Shown here one piece after another: positions 12,601-27,600 of a DNA stretch of 49,070 nt (its first letter is position 1; every line of letters begins with the position of its first letter). The DNA is taken from NCBI GenBank assembly GCA_013375405.1, contig JABXJU010000004.1, forward strand, positions 1 to 49,070. The letters run 5' to 3'. This stretch comes from Candidatus Helarchaeota archaeon. GTDB lineage: Archaea; Asgardarchaeota; Lokiarchaeia; Helarchaeales; HEL-GB-A. Made by a program: the position numbers and the translations under genes. Under the pieces are notes generated by a model, which ran no database searches, was not told where the DNA came from, and worked only from the letters and a program-made list of their open reading frames with translations.

Positions 12601-15600
12601 ATTCATAATCAAAATCATCATTCTCTATGAATTCTCCATACCCCTCTTCGTATCTGGGTGTGAGCAAGTAAAGATAATCATAAGTTAATTCAATTGAATT
12701 TAAATCAACATTTTCATAGTCAAGTACGATGGGGTTATTCCAGGATTCGTTAAAACAATATTCAAAGTATAAGGTGGTGTTCGGATCAACCATTGAAGAT
12801 AATTCAATTTCTATGCCCCAGTACTCTTGGAATCTATCAAATGAAGGATTCCACGTGAAATCGCCTGTAGTTGAATTCCAATGCAATTGATGCTCATCTC
12901 CCGAAATGCCCGCACTGTAATAATTGTAATTCTCATCGTAAATCTTCAAATACTCTAACCATTTTCCTTGCTCTGCATCATCATAAAAAATCGGCTCCTT
13001 TTCAAAAGAAAGTTGATAGTGATCTTGAGAAGGATCTTCTCCAGACGTGAATGTTTCTAATTCAGTATATTGCCACACGCGTCCAAGCATAGATTCAGAT
13101 GTAGGAGTTGGGTCCTGATCAGTTCTTTTGATATCAATTTGGTCGATTGTAAGCTCATAAGTAGGATCGTGTACCGAAATCAACATGTTTGAAAAGTCAA
13201 TGTATCCAGCACTAGCAAAGTACTCTAATTCAGAAAAGTTAAGGTCAATCTTTACGACTTTAAAAGTATTCATATATTCATTATCAAACGGAGTTAATCG
13301 CAGGGGGACGCTATAATTATATGGGAGCATGAACTGGGAATAATTCGCAGGATTGGAAGCATTTATAAAAAGAATTTCTGCTTTCGGTATCGAGGGGATG
13401 CTTGGTTCTCTTTCGAAATACATCTTACCGATACTAATAGGCACGAGTCTCTCCACGGGGGAGTTATAACGCACTACAAATGGGTCTCCATCCTTAAACG
13501 TGCTATTTTCATTGGGATTATCTGGATTAATGAAGACACTTGGAATTTGCAAATTATAAGATAAGATATTCCCGAACCTGTCTTCCGTGGTATTCCAACT
13601 AAACTCAACACCCTCAGGAAGAGCAAGGTACTGCAATTTATCATTGAATAGATATGCTAATTCTAAATAGGTGGAATTGGTTAAAAGGACGTTCTCTAAG
13701 GTGTAACTCATGAATTTAATGCCAGATTCATCATGATAAGTAAATCCTTCATTCCACTCTACAAATTCAAACTGAGGCACGCCAAGAATATTATTTCCTG
13801 AATATTCGGCATCATCTCTAAATACAGGTGTAAACTCTATCGTATCTAAGCCGTTATTTTCTTCTGAAGGCAAATCGATCATTACATTAAAATCCCACAT
13901 CATGAGTTCTTCGATGGAAATTTCTTGGACCGGTGCTATCTTAACTTCTTGCTCATCATACAGTGTAATGTTAATACCTTCCAAGCTACCGTGATTTTGA
14001 ATGCTTGTCTGAATGAATAACGAGTCATACGTCCCATTTTGGATGTCGTCTAGTATTCCAAATGAGGCTAATTCCTCTGCAAGATCAAATAATAAACTTG
14101 TACTATTTTCCATATATGCGGTGATCTGCGTTGCATAGCATACAACATTGCCCACCGTGCTCGCCTCATCATCCATGTAATAGTGAGCATTGAAGTTCGG
14201 AATAACGCGTTGGCCTTCTGCGCCAATGACGTCCCAATGGTCTACTTTTATGCTATCCTTGAGTGATTTCGTTGGATCATAAGAAAACATGTAGCTGTTA
14301 AACTCAGCATCATTGGGAGCAGGTACGAATGAGACAAAGAATTTATTGATTGGATTAATAGACGTTAAAGGATTCCAATCCACGCCGTCGTCGTCATATT
14401 CCGGTATGAGTTTAATGGTATGGTCCGTTAGATTTATTTTATAATGCTTTTCTTTCAGAAACGTGAGTCTCCCATATCTGTCCTTATAGTATACGCTTAT
14501 TGCTGGAATTCCATCTTCCACGAATTCAGTAACATATTTATCGATATCATTTGGCATGTAATTATACGTGAAGTCTGGAGTGTCTTCAGCATAAATGATT
14601 TCGAATTTTTCCTCGAAATATTCTCTTTGGTTTAATCTATAGCTCAAATATAGAGAGTAAGTGTCATTTAAAGATAGTGAATAGGCAAATGGAGTAATTA
14701 TCGAACTTCCAGATAACTTTCTATATTTCTCACGATAAGTGATTAGGGGATCACTGGAAGGTTCACTTAAAGCATCGTCCAATATTGTATTAAAAGCGTT
14801 AGTCCACGGATAAACTACCATCAAAAAGTGCTTCCTCTCTAGAAGACCCGGTTGCAGTTTAAACTTATATTCAACGGTGATCTTAGATTTATTGGCAATG
14901 TATCCTTCTTCGGAATATTTGCGGTCTTTAAAATATATGTGATTATTTTCGATTTTAAGGACATATTTTTCAAATTCAGTAGTTTGATATGAAAAAATTG
15001 GATCCTTTCCTTCAATCGTTAATTTGATATGATAGGATGTGTGTTCCGTGCCAACATAATCATAATTGAATGGTGTATGGGATAATGGATACTTGAGCTG
15101 GTCGGAAATGAAATGAATTTCGATGAATGCATAAGAGTCCTCTAACAACCTATTCGCACCCAAGGAACTGTTAATCTTGTCGAAATCAATAATGTAATAA
15201 AAGCTATAATTCACGTCCGGCAAGATATATTCATTGGTGATGAGGTACTTCAAGACGTGAGGCTTGATGGTACTTTCATCTTGACCGTCCCAAATTTGCA
15301 CGTGAATGCATTCAAACATGTTGGTATCGTTAAACTGGTTGTCGGGAACGATGTCCAATATCGAGAAAGTATCATTATGCTCTCCAATGAATTGAACGGT
15401 AATGTTGGTCTGAATTTCTGGCTGGAAGGTAAATGTATCGTTTCCATTATGAATGTAGTCATTATCAATGTAATCCCATTCTAAAGCAGAAAAATCAATA
15501 GTAAAGCTGGTGTCAATGGAAAAATCGGGATGCATCGTGTATGTTTGAAGGTTCTCAATATAATAATTCCATTCAATTTGAGAAACAAATGGATCAAGCG

Positions 15601-18600
15601 GATGTTCAATTATTTTATAATCGTAGCCTTCCATGAATGAATGGTATGCCCAATAGTCCACCATGATCTTATCATTTTCAGCAAAATCATCAACATCAGT
15701 TATCGGTTTATAGAAGACAATATATTTACTACCATTTGGAGCAAATTCGAGGGAATAATAGATGCTCGAATTCATTATGTCTTCCTCCGCTCTCGTGTCA
15801 AAGTTATAAGACATTCCAGAAGTCTTGTTCTTGCAATACGTCTCATCCACGTAATCACCAATTGGAAAGCCTTGAACTGATAAATCATATTCATAGGGTC
15901 TACCTATAGCCCTAACGTGCGCCACGCATGCATCATCGGGAAGCTTGACTCCGAAATAGGCTCCTGAAAGTGAATCAAAAATTTCGTTGAGCGTATCACT
16001 ATCGATAATGTCATTGTTTAAATCAAATAATTGATGATAGAGAACGGTTCCAGAGGCACTAATCTCGTCCGTGGTCAGAAATTGATCGGTTAAATTAAAG
16101 GTGGACTCCCAAGAGGTTGGCACGTAATTATCAATGTAAGACTCGTAGTCATCAATCGCTCCATTCGAATGTTCCATGTAAAATCTTTCATGATAATCTT
16201 CCTCGCCTTGTATGTCAGTCCCAGAACCGTAAAACAAATTAACGAAACCCTCTTGGTACGTGACTTCATCTAAATTGTAAGCATCCGTAAACATTCCTAA
16301 GTTGGGTATCATGTACATGTTTGCACTACTGACAGAAAGCGTCTCGGTAGTTCCTAAGTAATTAAAACTATAATGCTCTTCATCCTTAACTTGCAGAGAC
16401 ACTAAACTGGAATAGAGCTCGAGATCTTCGAGCTCAATGGTCACTTTAGAATTGTTTAACAAGTCAAAAGGAGAACTGCCAAAATAAGTATCCAGAAACG
16501 GTCTAGAAAAAATCTGGAAGTAATGAGGCGTATTTATGACTGAAAGAACATCCATATCACCCCACTTATCCCTCGGCATCCTATCGTACATTTCAACAAG
16601 ATGTTCATCGCACAGGTAATCGAATTCTTCTAATATCAAGTAAGGAATGTAATTAGAATCATTGCCTATTTGAGATATGGATATATAAATATCAAGTGAG
16701 CTCGTTCCAAAGACATCATAAATGCTTTGCAAGTCTTTATTATAATGAATTAAATAGCTGCCAGACTCTAAGTCCGATTGCATTTCAGTATAGTTTAGAA
16801 GAATTTCCATTGAATCGAAATAATACGAACCATATCCTCCGCTTCCCACATAGTAAAATTTAATTGTAAGAGTGTTGACTTCCGTTCCTGAGAAGCCTTG
16901 AATTTGATCCATCACAATCGGATCTAATACGAATGTGAAATTTACTTCTGGTGCATATAACAAGGGTACATTGTAAAGTTCGAGGATGGTATCAAAGGAA
17001 GTATCATCTAACCCTATATAAAGAGAAGGATCGTTGAGGGTAAAAGTATCTTTAGAAATGCCCTGTTCATCAATAATTGGTTTTACACTCGCGCTATCGT
17101 TATTATATATTAATCTTACTGAATCGCTGTATGACTTGCCAACCTTTTGGAACCCATATCCTAGCTCATATTGCGATCGGATGCCGTAAATAACATTAAA
17201 TCTCTCTCCGCTAGCAGGAGGATTTGTAAAGTGAATCTGAGGATATCCATCATTATCGATATCTTTATCACTAATGCCTAATTCTTTTTCATTATAAATT
17301 ATAAATAAATCATCATCCCATTCCGAACCTCCTGAAACGCCTTCAATGCTATAATTTAGAGGAAAGGCAGTCTGAGAACCATCACCTGTAAACGTCTGAT
17401 TATAACGCACATGCATAAATGATGTGCTATCTTCACTTGGTGGAAGGAAGCCATCTAGGAATTCGAATTCATTCCAACTCAAGTTCATGTTATTTCCGGC
17501 ATTTGGTCCCAAATAAATGACGCCATAATGCTTGTCATTATTAAAATTAAAAGTAAAATTATAAGTTACAATAAATTCGGAACCGTGATCTGGAGTATCA
17601 GTACCGAACTGAATCGTTGATTGCTCTCCTAAATCTTCAGAATCTAAATATGGGCTTGTCCAATCTGTAAATTCATGACCCGTCTCATTCTTTATAACCA
17701 TCGCTTGTATGGAAGATAAGTTAAATAGAGTCAATAACTCGCTTTCAGAATCAATCGAGTATTCGCTTGTCTCATTGTCATACGTAAATGAAACTTCAAT
17801 ACCGTATACCTCACCATTCATAATACCGCCTAAGGTGATGTTCTTTGAATCAGTAAAGACGGTATTTTTCTCACTCAATATGGAAAGCCCACTCACAGAA
17901 GTTCCAAATTGATCTTTATGAATTGACCAAATAGTATTTGGTGTATTGCTGGAAGGATTTTCTTCTAATCTTAAATCTAATAAGTAAATAACCACATCCC
18001 GATCATCTTCATGAATATCATACGCATTATAACTTATATCAAATGATAAATTAAGCTTGCACGCTAAACCCATTAAAAATGCATCTTCTGGACCTAAACC
18101 TACATCAAACTTTATTATCCCGTCTCTATTTCCCGGTCTTAACATCACCCCCTCTCGTAATGGGAATTCGTTGGTCGTTCCATCTTCCCCTTCGACCGTG
18201 CACATGAGATTAACCTCAATATAATCTTGAATGGAACGCTCTTTCTCATCCCCAGTGCCCCAAAAGTCCGGTTCTACCCATAATGTGCCTAATAAATGAG
18301 GGTAATTTGACTCAAAGGGCATGTAAGTATCTCCATCTCCGTCGAAACTACTTCCATAAGCATTAATGAATGGATTAATTAAATCGATCTTTGTATTCTT
18401 CTTGCCAAAGCGAATCCAATTCGCTGGTTTTACTTCTAATGGAACTGCTACGACTGGAGATGATTTGTAATAATCAGTTTCGACCACGTGTACTTTTAAT
18501 GTAGAAACACCAGGACCTAAGAGCCAAAGTAGATCTTCCATCGTCTCGTTATCAATGGTAACTTGACCCCCATCATAAGTCGGAGTAATCTTCTTATGGA

Positions 18601-21600
18601 AGTCCAAATCCAAGCGATTACCTGCCGGATTAATCACGTCTATCCATGCATAATAAGAATTATTATCGGAAAGTATATTGTATGGTGTGGGTTCCAACGC
18701 ACTTGATCTGTATGACTTAGTGAGCGATTCTACTGTTCTCGACTCACCAGTAGGGATCTGTTCTGCTTCTGTAATGTACATGTTAATTCGTAGTGGATCG
18801 TAAACAGTCTTTGTCTTTTCATCAGGGAATTGATAAGAAAAATAATCTCCTATACCTAATGCAATATCTCGCTTGTGCAATCTAAAAAGCCCCTCGATAT
18901 AGGTAGTATCTTGAAGATCCAGCTCCGTGAAATCGTAATCCTCAATAATCTTGCTTCCATTAAATACAATGCCACTTTCGGAACATATATACTGCTCGGG
19001 ATTCTCAATACTGAATTCACCCCACCTAAAAGGCGTGCTAAAGACCCGCAAATACATGATTATATCATCAATAGAATTGATACCTTCCAAAGCACCGAAT
19101 ATATCTGAAAAATCCTTGAGATATTCACTGTCAAAAGATGCATTAAACGTGACTTCTCCTTTCTCATCTGTTATTCCATATGTCCAAATGTAAGGACCGA
19201 AACGCGTCTTATTACTTGTTGGATATTCAAGTTCATAAAGTAATGGTCTTCCAAACATCTTGTTTGGTCCTATTCCAGGTCCTACAAACGTGAGGTCATT
19301 GGTGCCCAATGCTTCAAAATAAGTGATTTCGTCAGTCATTGCTCGTTCATTAATAAATTTAGTCCTGCTTTTCGGCACGAGACCCAGGTGCATCCACACG
19401 ATAGAGTTCATGACGGGAGTGTCATCAAAATCTGTGAGCTTAAATGTAAACTCATAGTCTTCTCTTGCTAAAGCATCAATCTTGATTGCGGTATATTCTT
19501 CACCTTCCTCCAAAGCCTCAAGGGGATTATAATTATAAATATATTCTCTTTCTTCGTAAAAGAATTGATCCACAACCATGTTTTGCATTATATCTTCCAC
19601 AAAAGTGAGCTTCACTTTCCTTGGAACCGTCATGATTTTGAAAAATCTCTCCCAAAATTTCTCCCCATTGCTCTCCTTGTATGGATAGATTTTTTCTCCC
19701 TTAGGTTCATAATTTATGTCTATATAATTCCCTGCTGATTTATTATACACGCTTAATGGCAAGTATGAAAGCTTCATGTTCACTAGACTCTTACCACCTC
19801 CAACAGGCAAGGAAAGAGGACCATCGATACTTAATGGTTCTTTATATTCAAACATCCCAAGGTTATTAATGGGAATATTGTCTATTGGAACGTAATTTCC
19901 ATTTGTATCTTGGTGCATTAAGAGTAAGTTGCTTGAAAGATCTATTTTTCTAGCCAAAGGCGCAGTATATTTTATCTCAACATGACTAGATAAATTATAA
20001 TATCCGTTCTTGAGTATTGTATTATATAAATCAGTGAAGTAAATCTTGTAGCCATCACTGGAATTCACATATTCGCTTAAGCTGAATTCGTGATAATCGG
20101 TGCTGTTATATATTCTCAAATATTCTAACGAGGCTCCAGAGTGAGTTAAGGAGTGTTCTAGAATTGTCGGATGATAGGAATAATATCCGATTGCAAGCAC
20201 ATCCCCGTTGACGTAATTTAAATACGTTATGTTTAATCTACCTTGAGCATCAATATTCCATGTATAATTATCTGTACTTAGCAGTTGATAAGAGTCTTCA
20301 TCACTCTTGTTTACATAGACATTGTCAAGATCAATAATACCAAGCTGAATTTCTTGTCCATCGTAATATGTAGGTCCTTCTATAATCACTGTACCAGAGC
20401 CTTGAAGCTCTTTTTCTGTAAATAATAAGTTCTTTTCAATTAACAGGGATTCCGTAAAATTTCCTTCAGTTATCCAAGCATGGGATAGCATATCATATCT
20501 TGCAAATGGAACCTCAATGAGATGCTCTTCATTATCATGCCCATGAGCGTTTAAAGAACTGTAAGAAAGCGGAGCTATTGGACGTCCTTTAATTGTTTTA
20601 TAAGATATGAACAGATATGTATCATAATTAATATAACAGCCCGTAGTAGGATTAACATTCCAGAAAATTTTCAAGAGAAATGAATTATCAACATAGTTAA
20701 TCTCTGGATCCCTTGAAAAATCTAAGATTTCATCATTTTTAGAATATATTCCATCCAATGTTGAAAAAAGCCGTACCTTTTCTAATTGATCGTTCAAATA
20801 ATATATTGAAAATCTTGAGGTGTTGATAAAAGTGTCATCGCCAAAGGGAGAGACGATTCGAAGCTGATGTACAGTCTCCCCATCCATAGCTTCTTGGTAT
20901 TCATAGGCATATACCTCATCCTCCACAATATATTTATCATTATCCAAGACGGCTCCTCTTAGCACGAGCGTGTCCCACTGGCTGTTATAGATTAATTCGT
21001 GAAAATCATTTTCCATGTAGATTGGACTTATATCAGAAAGTGATTCCTGAGTGACATTAATAATAAAGACTGGAGCATTATTGATCAAAATATCATGTAT
21101 TGGCGTGCCTTGAGAAGCAAGTGTAAGATTATATTCTCCCAAACCCTTTGGTACTTGGAACCTGGCATAATAATAATCCTTTAAAAATCCAGATGGGGCT
21201 AAAAGGTCCTCTTTTGTAATCCAGTAAAGGGCGCCATAAGAATATATAATTTCCGAATCAGAAGCATTAACTAGATTTAGGGGTATTGTCATTATGTCAT
21301 CAAGCAAAATTGAATCATAAGTTCCGTTTAACTTGAGGTACACATCAATGTAATCTGAATATTCGATCTCTACATAATTTGTAATTTCATCTCCTTTATA
21401 GAACAACTTAACATCCGTAAGAACTGTTTCTAATCTCGTGAAATTAAAGTCAACTTGAGCATGCATGTTATAGTATTCAGGGGCTCTTACCTTAAGCGTA
21501 GAATTTATAAAACCGTTCTTGTCATCACACGAATCTCCAATAAAATTATAGAGACGGATATCTTCTATCCCTACCCGTTGGTAGGGAAGGTTTAGTACGT

Positions 21601-24600
21601 CATATTCTTCGAACTCTTGTAAGAAGGACCTTGGCCATCGTCTAGAATCTGAAAATGAAATCGAGATGGATTCTAATCTCCGAGGATCAAACAAATGATC
21701 CGGATTTGACATTACCAGTTCCGCGTGATCAATAAAGAGCGGGATTGACATCATCTTTCCTAACTTAAATACTTCTTTTTCGTGACCACCTTTAACCTCA
21801 TCTAAAAAGTACTTTCTTAAATCAACATCGTAATATACTTTTGCAAATGAATTCCCCTCAAAATCGTTAAATCTTATCGTGAGCTTCTCTAATGTAGTGT
21901 GTCCATAATACACGGAAGGCATTAATAAATCTATAATGAATCCATCTGAATTAGATAGGGAAAGTTGGTCGTAAAATTCTGAAGCATCATACTCAAAATA
22001 AATCAACCCATCTTTAATTTCATCCGAGTGATTTTCAAACAAATCGTGGATGATTGAATCTTCTGGCCATGATACTTGACCAAATGAATCCACGAGATAA
22101 TCTTCTTCATACCTAAGGTAAGTAATTTCTTCATTTTCAGAGGAAGCATTGTAATAATATGCTCCTTTTATCCTTACAAACTTTGGCATTGCAAACCCTC
22201 GATCATGAAGATGTACTAATTCCATTACAACTGTTGCATTATAAGTTAAGGGATTAATAATTACTATGTCACCATCCACGAGCACGTGTTTTACAACGCC
22301 GAAAAAGTCCTCATCATTGACTTCCCAACTGACGTGGTTAAGAGGGTTTATATTCGAGAACATGTCTTCACTCAATAATGATCCTGAAAATGCCAATAAC
22401 GTTGTCATGTTATTTTCTGTACCGAATCGAACCTTGTAATGAGTGCCGTTAGAAGATGCGGTTCCGTACTTGAACCCGTTAATGTATATATCAACATCTT
22501 CCCCTCCGAATTGACCGTTATCTTCAAACACTAACTGTCGCTCACTTACCACATCGCTGTTTAAATCTATTTCACTATCTACCCACGGTGTGGATGTTTC
22601 TTTTGAGTACGTAATATATTCGTATCCGCCGTTGTAAATGGATGTAACGTTTACATTGCCTGCGTTATCAATTACTTTGTACTCGATCGTGAAGTTTTTT
22701 GGAATACTATCACTAAAATAACCTAATCGAGTTGTATAATCATCAATCCACTTATCTATAGTATCAAGTTGAATCCATTCTGATGCGTGTCCAGACACAA
22801 GATCTATTATCCTATACTCTCCAATAGCCTTTAGAACTCCACATTCAAAACCGAGACTAGCAACTGGATCACTCTCATTACATCTATGAATTAATATCCA
22901 ATCAGTATGAATTTTCAAAATGTCATCATCATTTGCCTCGTTCCATTCATGCCGCGTATAAGTTCTAAGGGCATACCCTTCTACACTCCAGTTATCATTT
23001 GATACTAAATGCATAGCGTAAGCAAATCCGTTTGGATATGAACCTCCTTGAACGCTAAATTTAATTTGTAAGCTATTAAAAGCGGGAAATGAATCAAAAT
23101 TTGAATGCGAAGCTATCTTCACATCATCCTGATAAAATTCAATTAACGAAGAATTAATCAAGCGAATTTCATCAACCATCCAGATCCATTCATCACCACC
23201 AACATCGGCGAATGATTCCGTAGCACCTCCATCTTTCTCTGTTCTTGTATTGTCTTCCCATATTGTAATACCGTTAGGAGTAATCCATCCATTAGGAGAT
23301 CCTGTTGCATAGAAATCACTCCAACCCAAACAACTTAGCTCCCATCTCATTTCTGGAGGATATCCTCCCCATATATCAGGGTCAAGCTCTAAATATATTT
23401 CTGCGATGCTGTTTGATACAGATACATAAGCTTCTTTAACTTCTGAAGTACCGTCTTGATCTGCATACCATTTATTAGTATCAAGGCTCGTTCCCTCGAA
23501 ATCATCAAACAATATGAATGTATTCGTACCGTTGCTCATCGCAACTGCCGATGGATTACCATAATACATGTGAATAGCAGAAGTACCTATATCTGGAATT
23601 TTTACCCACACTATAGAATCCCCTGTTGTATTCCACGACTCTATCCAGTAATTCAATATTAGGGGGGTTTCGTCTTTGGTGTAAAATCGCACATCGCATC
23701 CATCCGATTTTGCGTGTGAATAATCAAAATTGGAAGGATTTAATTGAATTTTAACTTGGTAATCGCTTACTGGGGTTACTGGATTAAGAGTTATTTCTCT
23801 AGAGTATTTCCACGGATTCTCTTCTTGAGGTGGTTCGTTGCTTATGAATGTAATATTGGTGAAAGGAGTTGCATGGGTACTTTCAAAATCATCAGAACCG
23901 TCCCCTAATTTGATTTCTGGCTGAGGGAGATCAAAGTCAGCAGTTAAATTATAGCGATATTTACCATTATTTCCAAAGAGGTCAGTTACATTGAACATTA
24001 CTTCAATGAGTTCATCCGTAGATGCTCCAGTATCTCCTTTTACATCCATCCAAGTATACTCAAATCTAGTTGAGTCTTCAATATCTTGCACCATGTCAGC
24101 AACATAGGTATCCTGTCCATCATTATTGTAATACAATTCTACAGAAGTAACTTCATGATCAGCAATAAATGAGAAATATGTGTTATTAACCATAAAAGTC
24201 GTAGGACATTCTAAATATCCGATAGGGACGGCAAATCTAAGCATGGTATCAGTATATTCTTGTTCTAATAAGATACAATGAGGTCCAAATTGGCTTTCGG
24301 AGAAATTGTAAAATAATTGTTGCCGGAGCATTAGCCGTTGTCGGGTATCAACATTTCTCAAGAATCCTCCAAAAATCCCAATGTCAACGACCTCATCATC
24401 TGCCAATTGATGAATGCCACTTTGAGTCTCTACATAGTTTGGCGCGAATATTGCCGTTAAGTCATGCAGTACATCGCACTCGAATGCGGATATTCTCGTG
24501 GTCTTAATCTCACTATAGGCGACATTCAAATCATATTTCACTAAGTTTAATTTAGAAAAAATCTCGAGTCTAGAACTACTTCCAAGATTTATTTGAAAGA

Positions 24601-27600
24601 TACACTCCCAATTATATTCTAGCTTCGCTCTTAGGATATATCTTTCATTTTCTAAGTCGAAATAGAGCAAATCAATCAATTCATCTCTGGAAAGAATTAT
24701 TGAATTATCTTCTAGTTCAAGCTCTTTAAATTCTAAATACTGGTCCATCATGTAAAATGAAAACGCTTCTTCAATCAAGGCGTAATCGGCAAAAATAACC
24801 GACTCATCAAATTCTAATTCACTAAAATAATCTAAATCGATTTGAACTTCTTCAACAAAAATATCGGGATTTGTAAAATATTCCGTGAGATCAATATCGA
24901 AAATCACCTCAGGGTTCAAATAATGTCCAGTATCAGGAGAATTGTAATAAATATTAGCACCAATAGAATTGATATCAAAACCTAAAGTAGACGCAAAACA
25001 ACTTCCAATATTTTCATCAAGAGCAAAAATTACCTTAATTTCAAACTTTTCTTCTACTCCCTCTATTGTATTGAAATAATTTTCAAATTCAATAAAGTTT
25101 CTATCGACAATGTATGAAAACGTGCCACTATTTCCAAAATCGTCATACGTGACGAAGGGGATTTGGTCCCATTCACCTTCAGCAAAATTATATAGATAAA
25201 ATATCAACTTGTCTGCACTCTTTTCTTCACCGCTAAGATATATTTTTCCTGTCCGCGAATCGATTCTTTCAAGCTCAAATCCGGGTATTCCGTTCACGTC
25301 ATAACCAAGTTCAAATTCTAAGAATTTAGTAATGTTGTCATGGTAATCATTTTCAAACGTAATTGTAATGGGGTCTAATATTGAAACGTAGCCAAGCTCC
25401 CATTCAAATGCATGGAAAATGACATCTGAAAACAACAATCCAGAATATTCACTATAATTTCCAATAAGTTTTATTGAATTCTGGTCTGAAATAAACTCAT
25501 AATCAACATTTTCCACTAGAGAAGTTCCTTCAGCACGAACATCGGCAATATCAAAATCAAAATCATAATTTAATGAGTCAAAACTAAATTCATAGGTAGA
25601 ATCCCCTGTCTTGATTAACTCGATGTTATTTTGAGGAACTTCAATATAAGTTTGAAAAATTGAGTCTCCGTTAAATGTTAAATCTGAATTCGGAGCTTCG
25701 ACCTCAAAACTCGCATCCGTGAGCTGTTGTACGAAAAATCCCTTGAACAAATGCCCATTGACAAAACAATTGCTAAGTGAAGTCTCTACTGTAATGTAAA
25801 GGTTCCTTATTGAATTGAAAGTAAGTATAGAGCCTAATTCTGATTTAGATTCAGGCGTAAGCCCAAATTCTTGAATGTCAATTTCAAGAGTGTACTCATG
25901 GAAACCAAGTCGAGTTGCATCAAGAGACACGCGTGCCGTTCCGAGCAATGTTGGTGGAAGGATGTTCTTATCAAATGAATATAGATTTACAATTAATTCA
26001 TATTTACTGCAATTTACTTGGGATAATTCTGAATATAACACGTCATTGAAACCAGCCTTGAGCTTTAATCTTAATTTTCCTCCGACCAAATCATCGGCAG
26101 AATCCAAGATCTTGTACTGATAGAGAAGATCATCTTTTATCGTGAAATCTTGCGAATAATTGCCGTCAACTCTTGCAAAACGGACAGCACCTCTAACATC
26201 GGAATCTGGATGGATAGGTTCCTTGAATAAGACATATGGGGCACTATTATTATTAAATCCAATAATGTACCCGCAATCCAACTCAGGATGTATGTAAGTG
26301 CCATTAAATGTATCGTTTACCCAAAGATTGCTAACGAAGAACGGCTCCGAGTAATTATGACCTTTTATGTAAGATGAGGCTGGTAAATACCAATACCCAT
26401 CCATTGGATCATATTCAAGAGATAATTGCGGTACATATTCAACTGAGACATTACTAAACATGTATTTCATTTCTGAAGTAAACGCTAAATGATTATCATC
26501 TGTTATCCAGTAATAATAAATGGGATATTCTTCAATAATTGAAATTCCGGTAATTAAATCCTCATATTCATGTATTCCCTTTACAGAAACAATTTCTCCC
26601 ACCTCAGGATTCTGGATTACGCTTAGATCAGCAGTATGATTTTCATCCAATTCTAACGACGTGATAATTGACGTTTCAGGATAAATGATTTTCGCAGATT
26701 CTCCTACAAACACGCTTTCAAGTACGGAAATACTTTGATTCATATATATGGGTATTTCTGGATTGGCGCGCTCAAAAGAAAAATATTTATCATTAGCATC
26801 ACCCGTGAAGTTTCCAGGAAGTACGTAAGAAATGAATGCGAGCTTCATCTTGCCGTTTTGCACTGTATCTACAGTTACATTTTCTATAAAAATCGGTTTC
26901 TGCAAATTAATGTTGTTATCATTCTTTATCGAAATAAACATGTTGTCTTCAGGTCTTTGAAGGTAATTAATAGGATTGTATCCGTGTAATCCTGGATTCC
27001 ACACTATTTTTTCATCTCCGAGACCTTGATTTTCCGCCGTGAGGAATCCACCATAATCAACCCACTGCTCCGACGTGTAATTATAATACATTAACCTGTA
27101 TCGCCAACTCCACGTGACATCCCTCATTCTGTATAGTAAAGAAAGATCGTAATCCAAGACTAATCTCAAATCGACATCAGAAAACTCCTCCATGTTGATC
27201 GTGCCAAAGTTCAATTCGATCGGCGTTAAAAGCGGGATTTGAATGTCATCTATCGCACAGTTCTTGAACCTACTTGTAGAGTAATTTGCTGGATCGTTTA
27301 ACTCGTCTGGATCGTATAACCCTTGCTTATGACCTTCAATATATGGGTGTTCCAGCGTAAAATTCTCAAATACTCCATCTGGAGGGTATACATTAAAATG
27401 AAGCTCCAAATCTTCCAATATTGCATCGGCATAGATTTGTTCATCTTCAAGTCCCCTTCCAAATACTGGAGCCAAAATAGAGTTTTGGAGCGTGAACTGT
27501 ATCGTATTATTTCCAAAATACGGGTCATGATACCAGTCCGATCTCAGAGTACTATTATGTATTTTAGATAAATTCGAGCTCAGGTTTATTCTTTGATCGT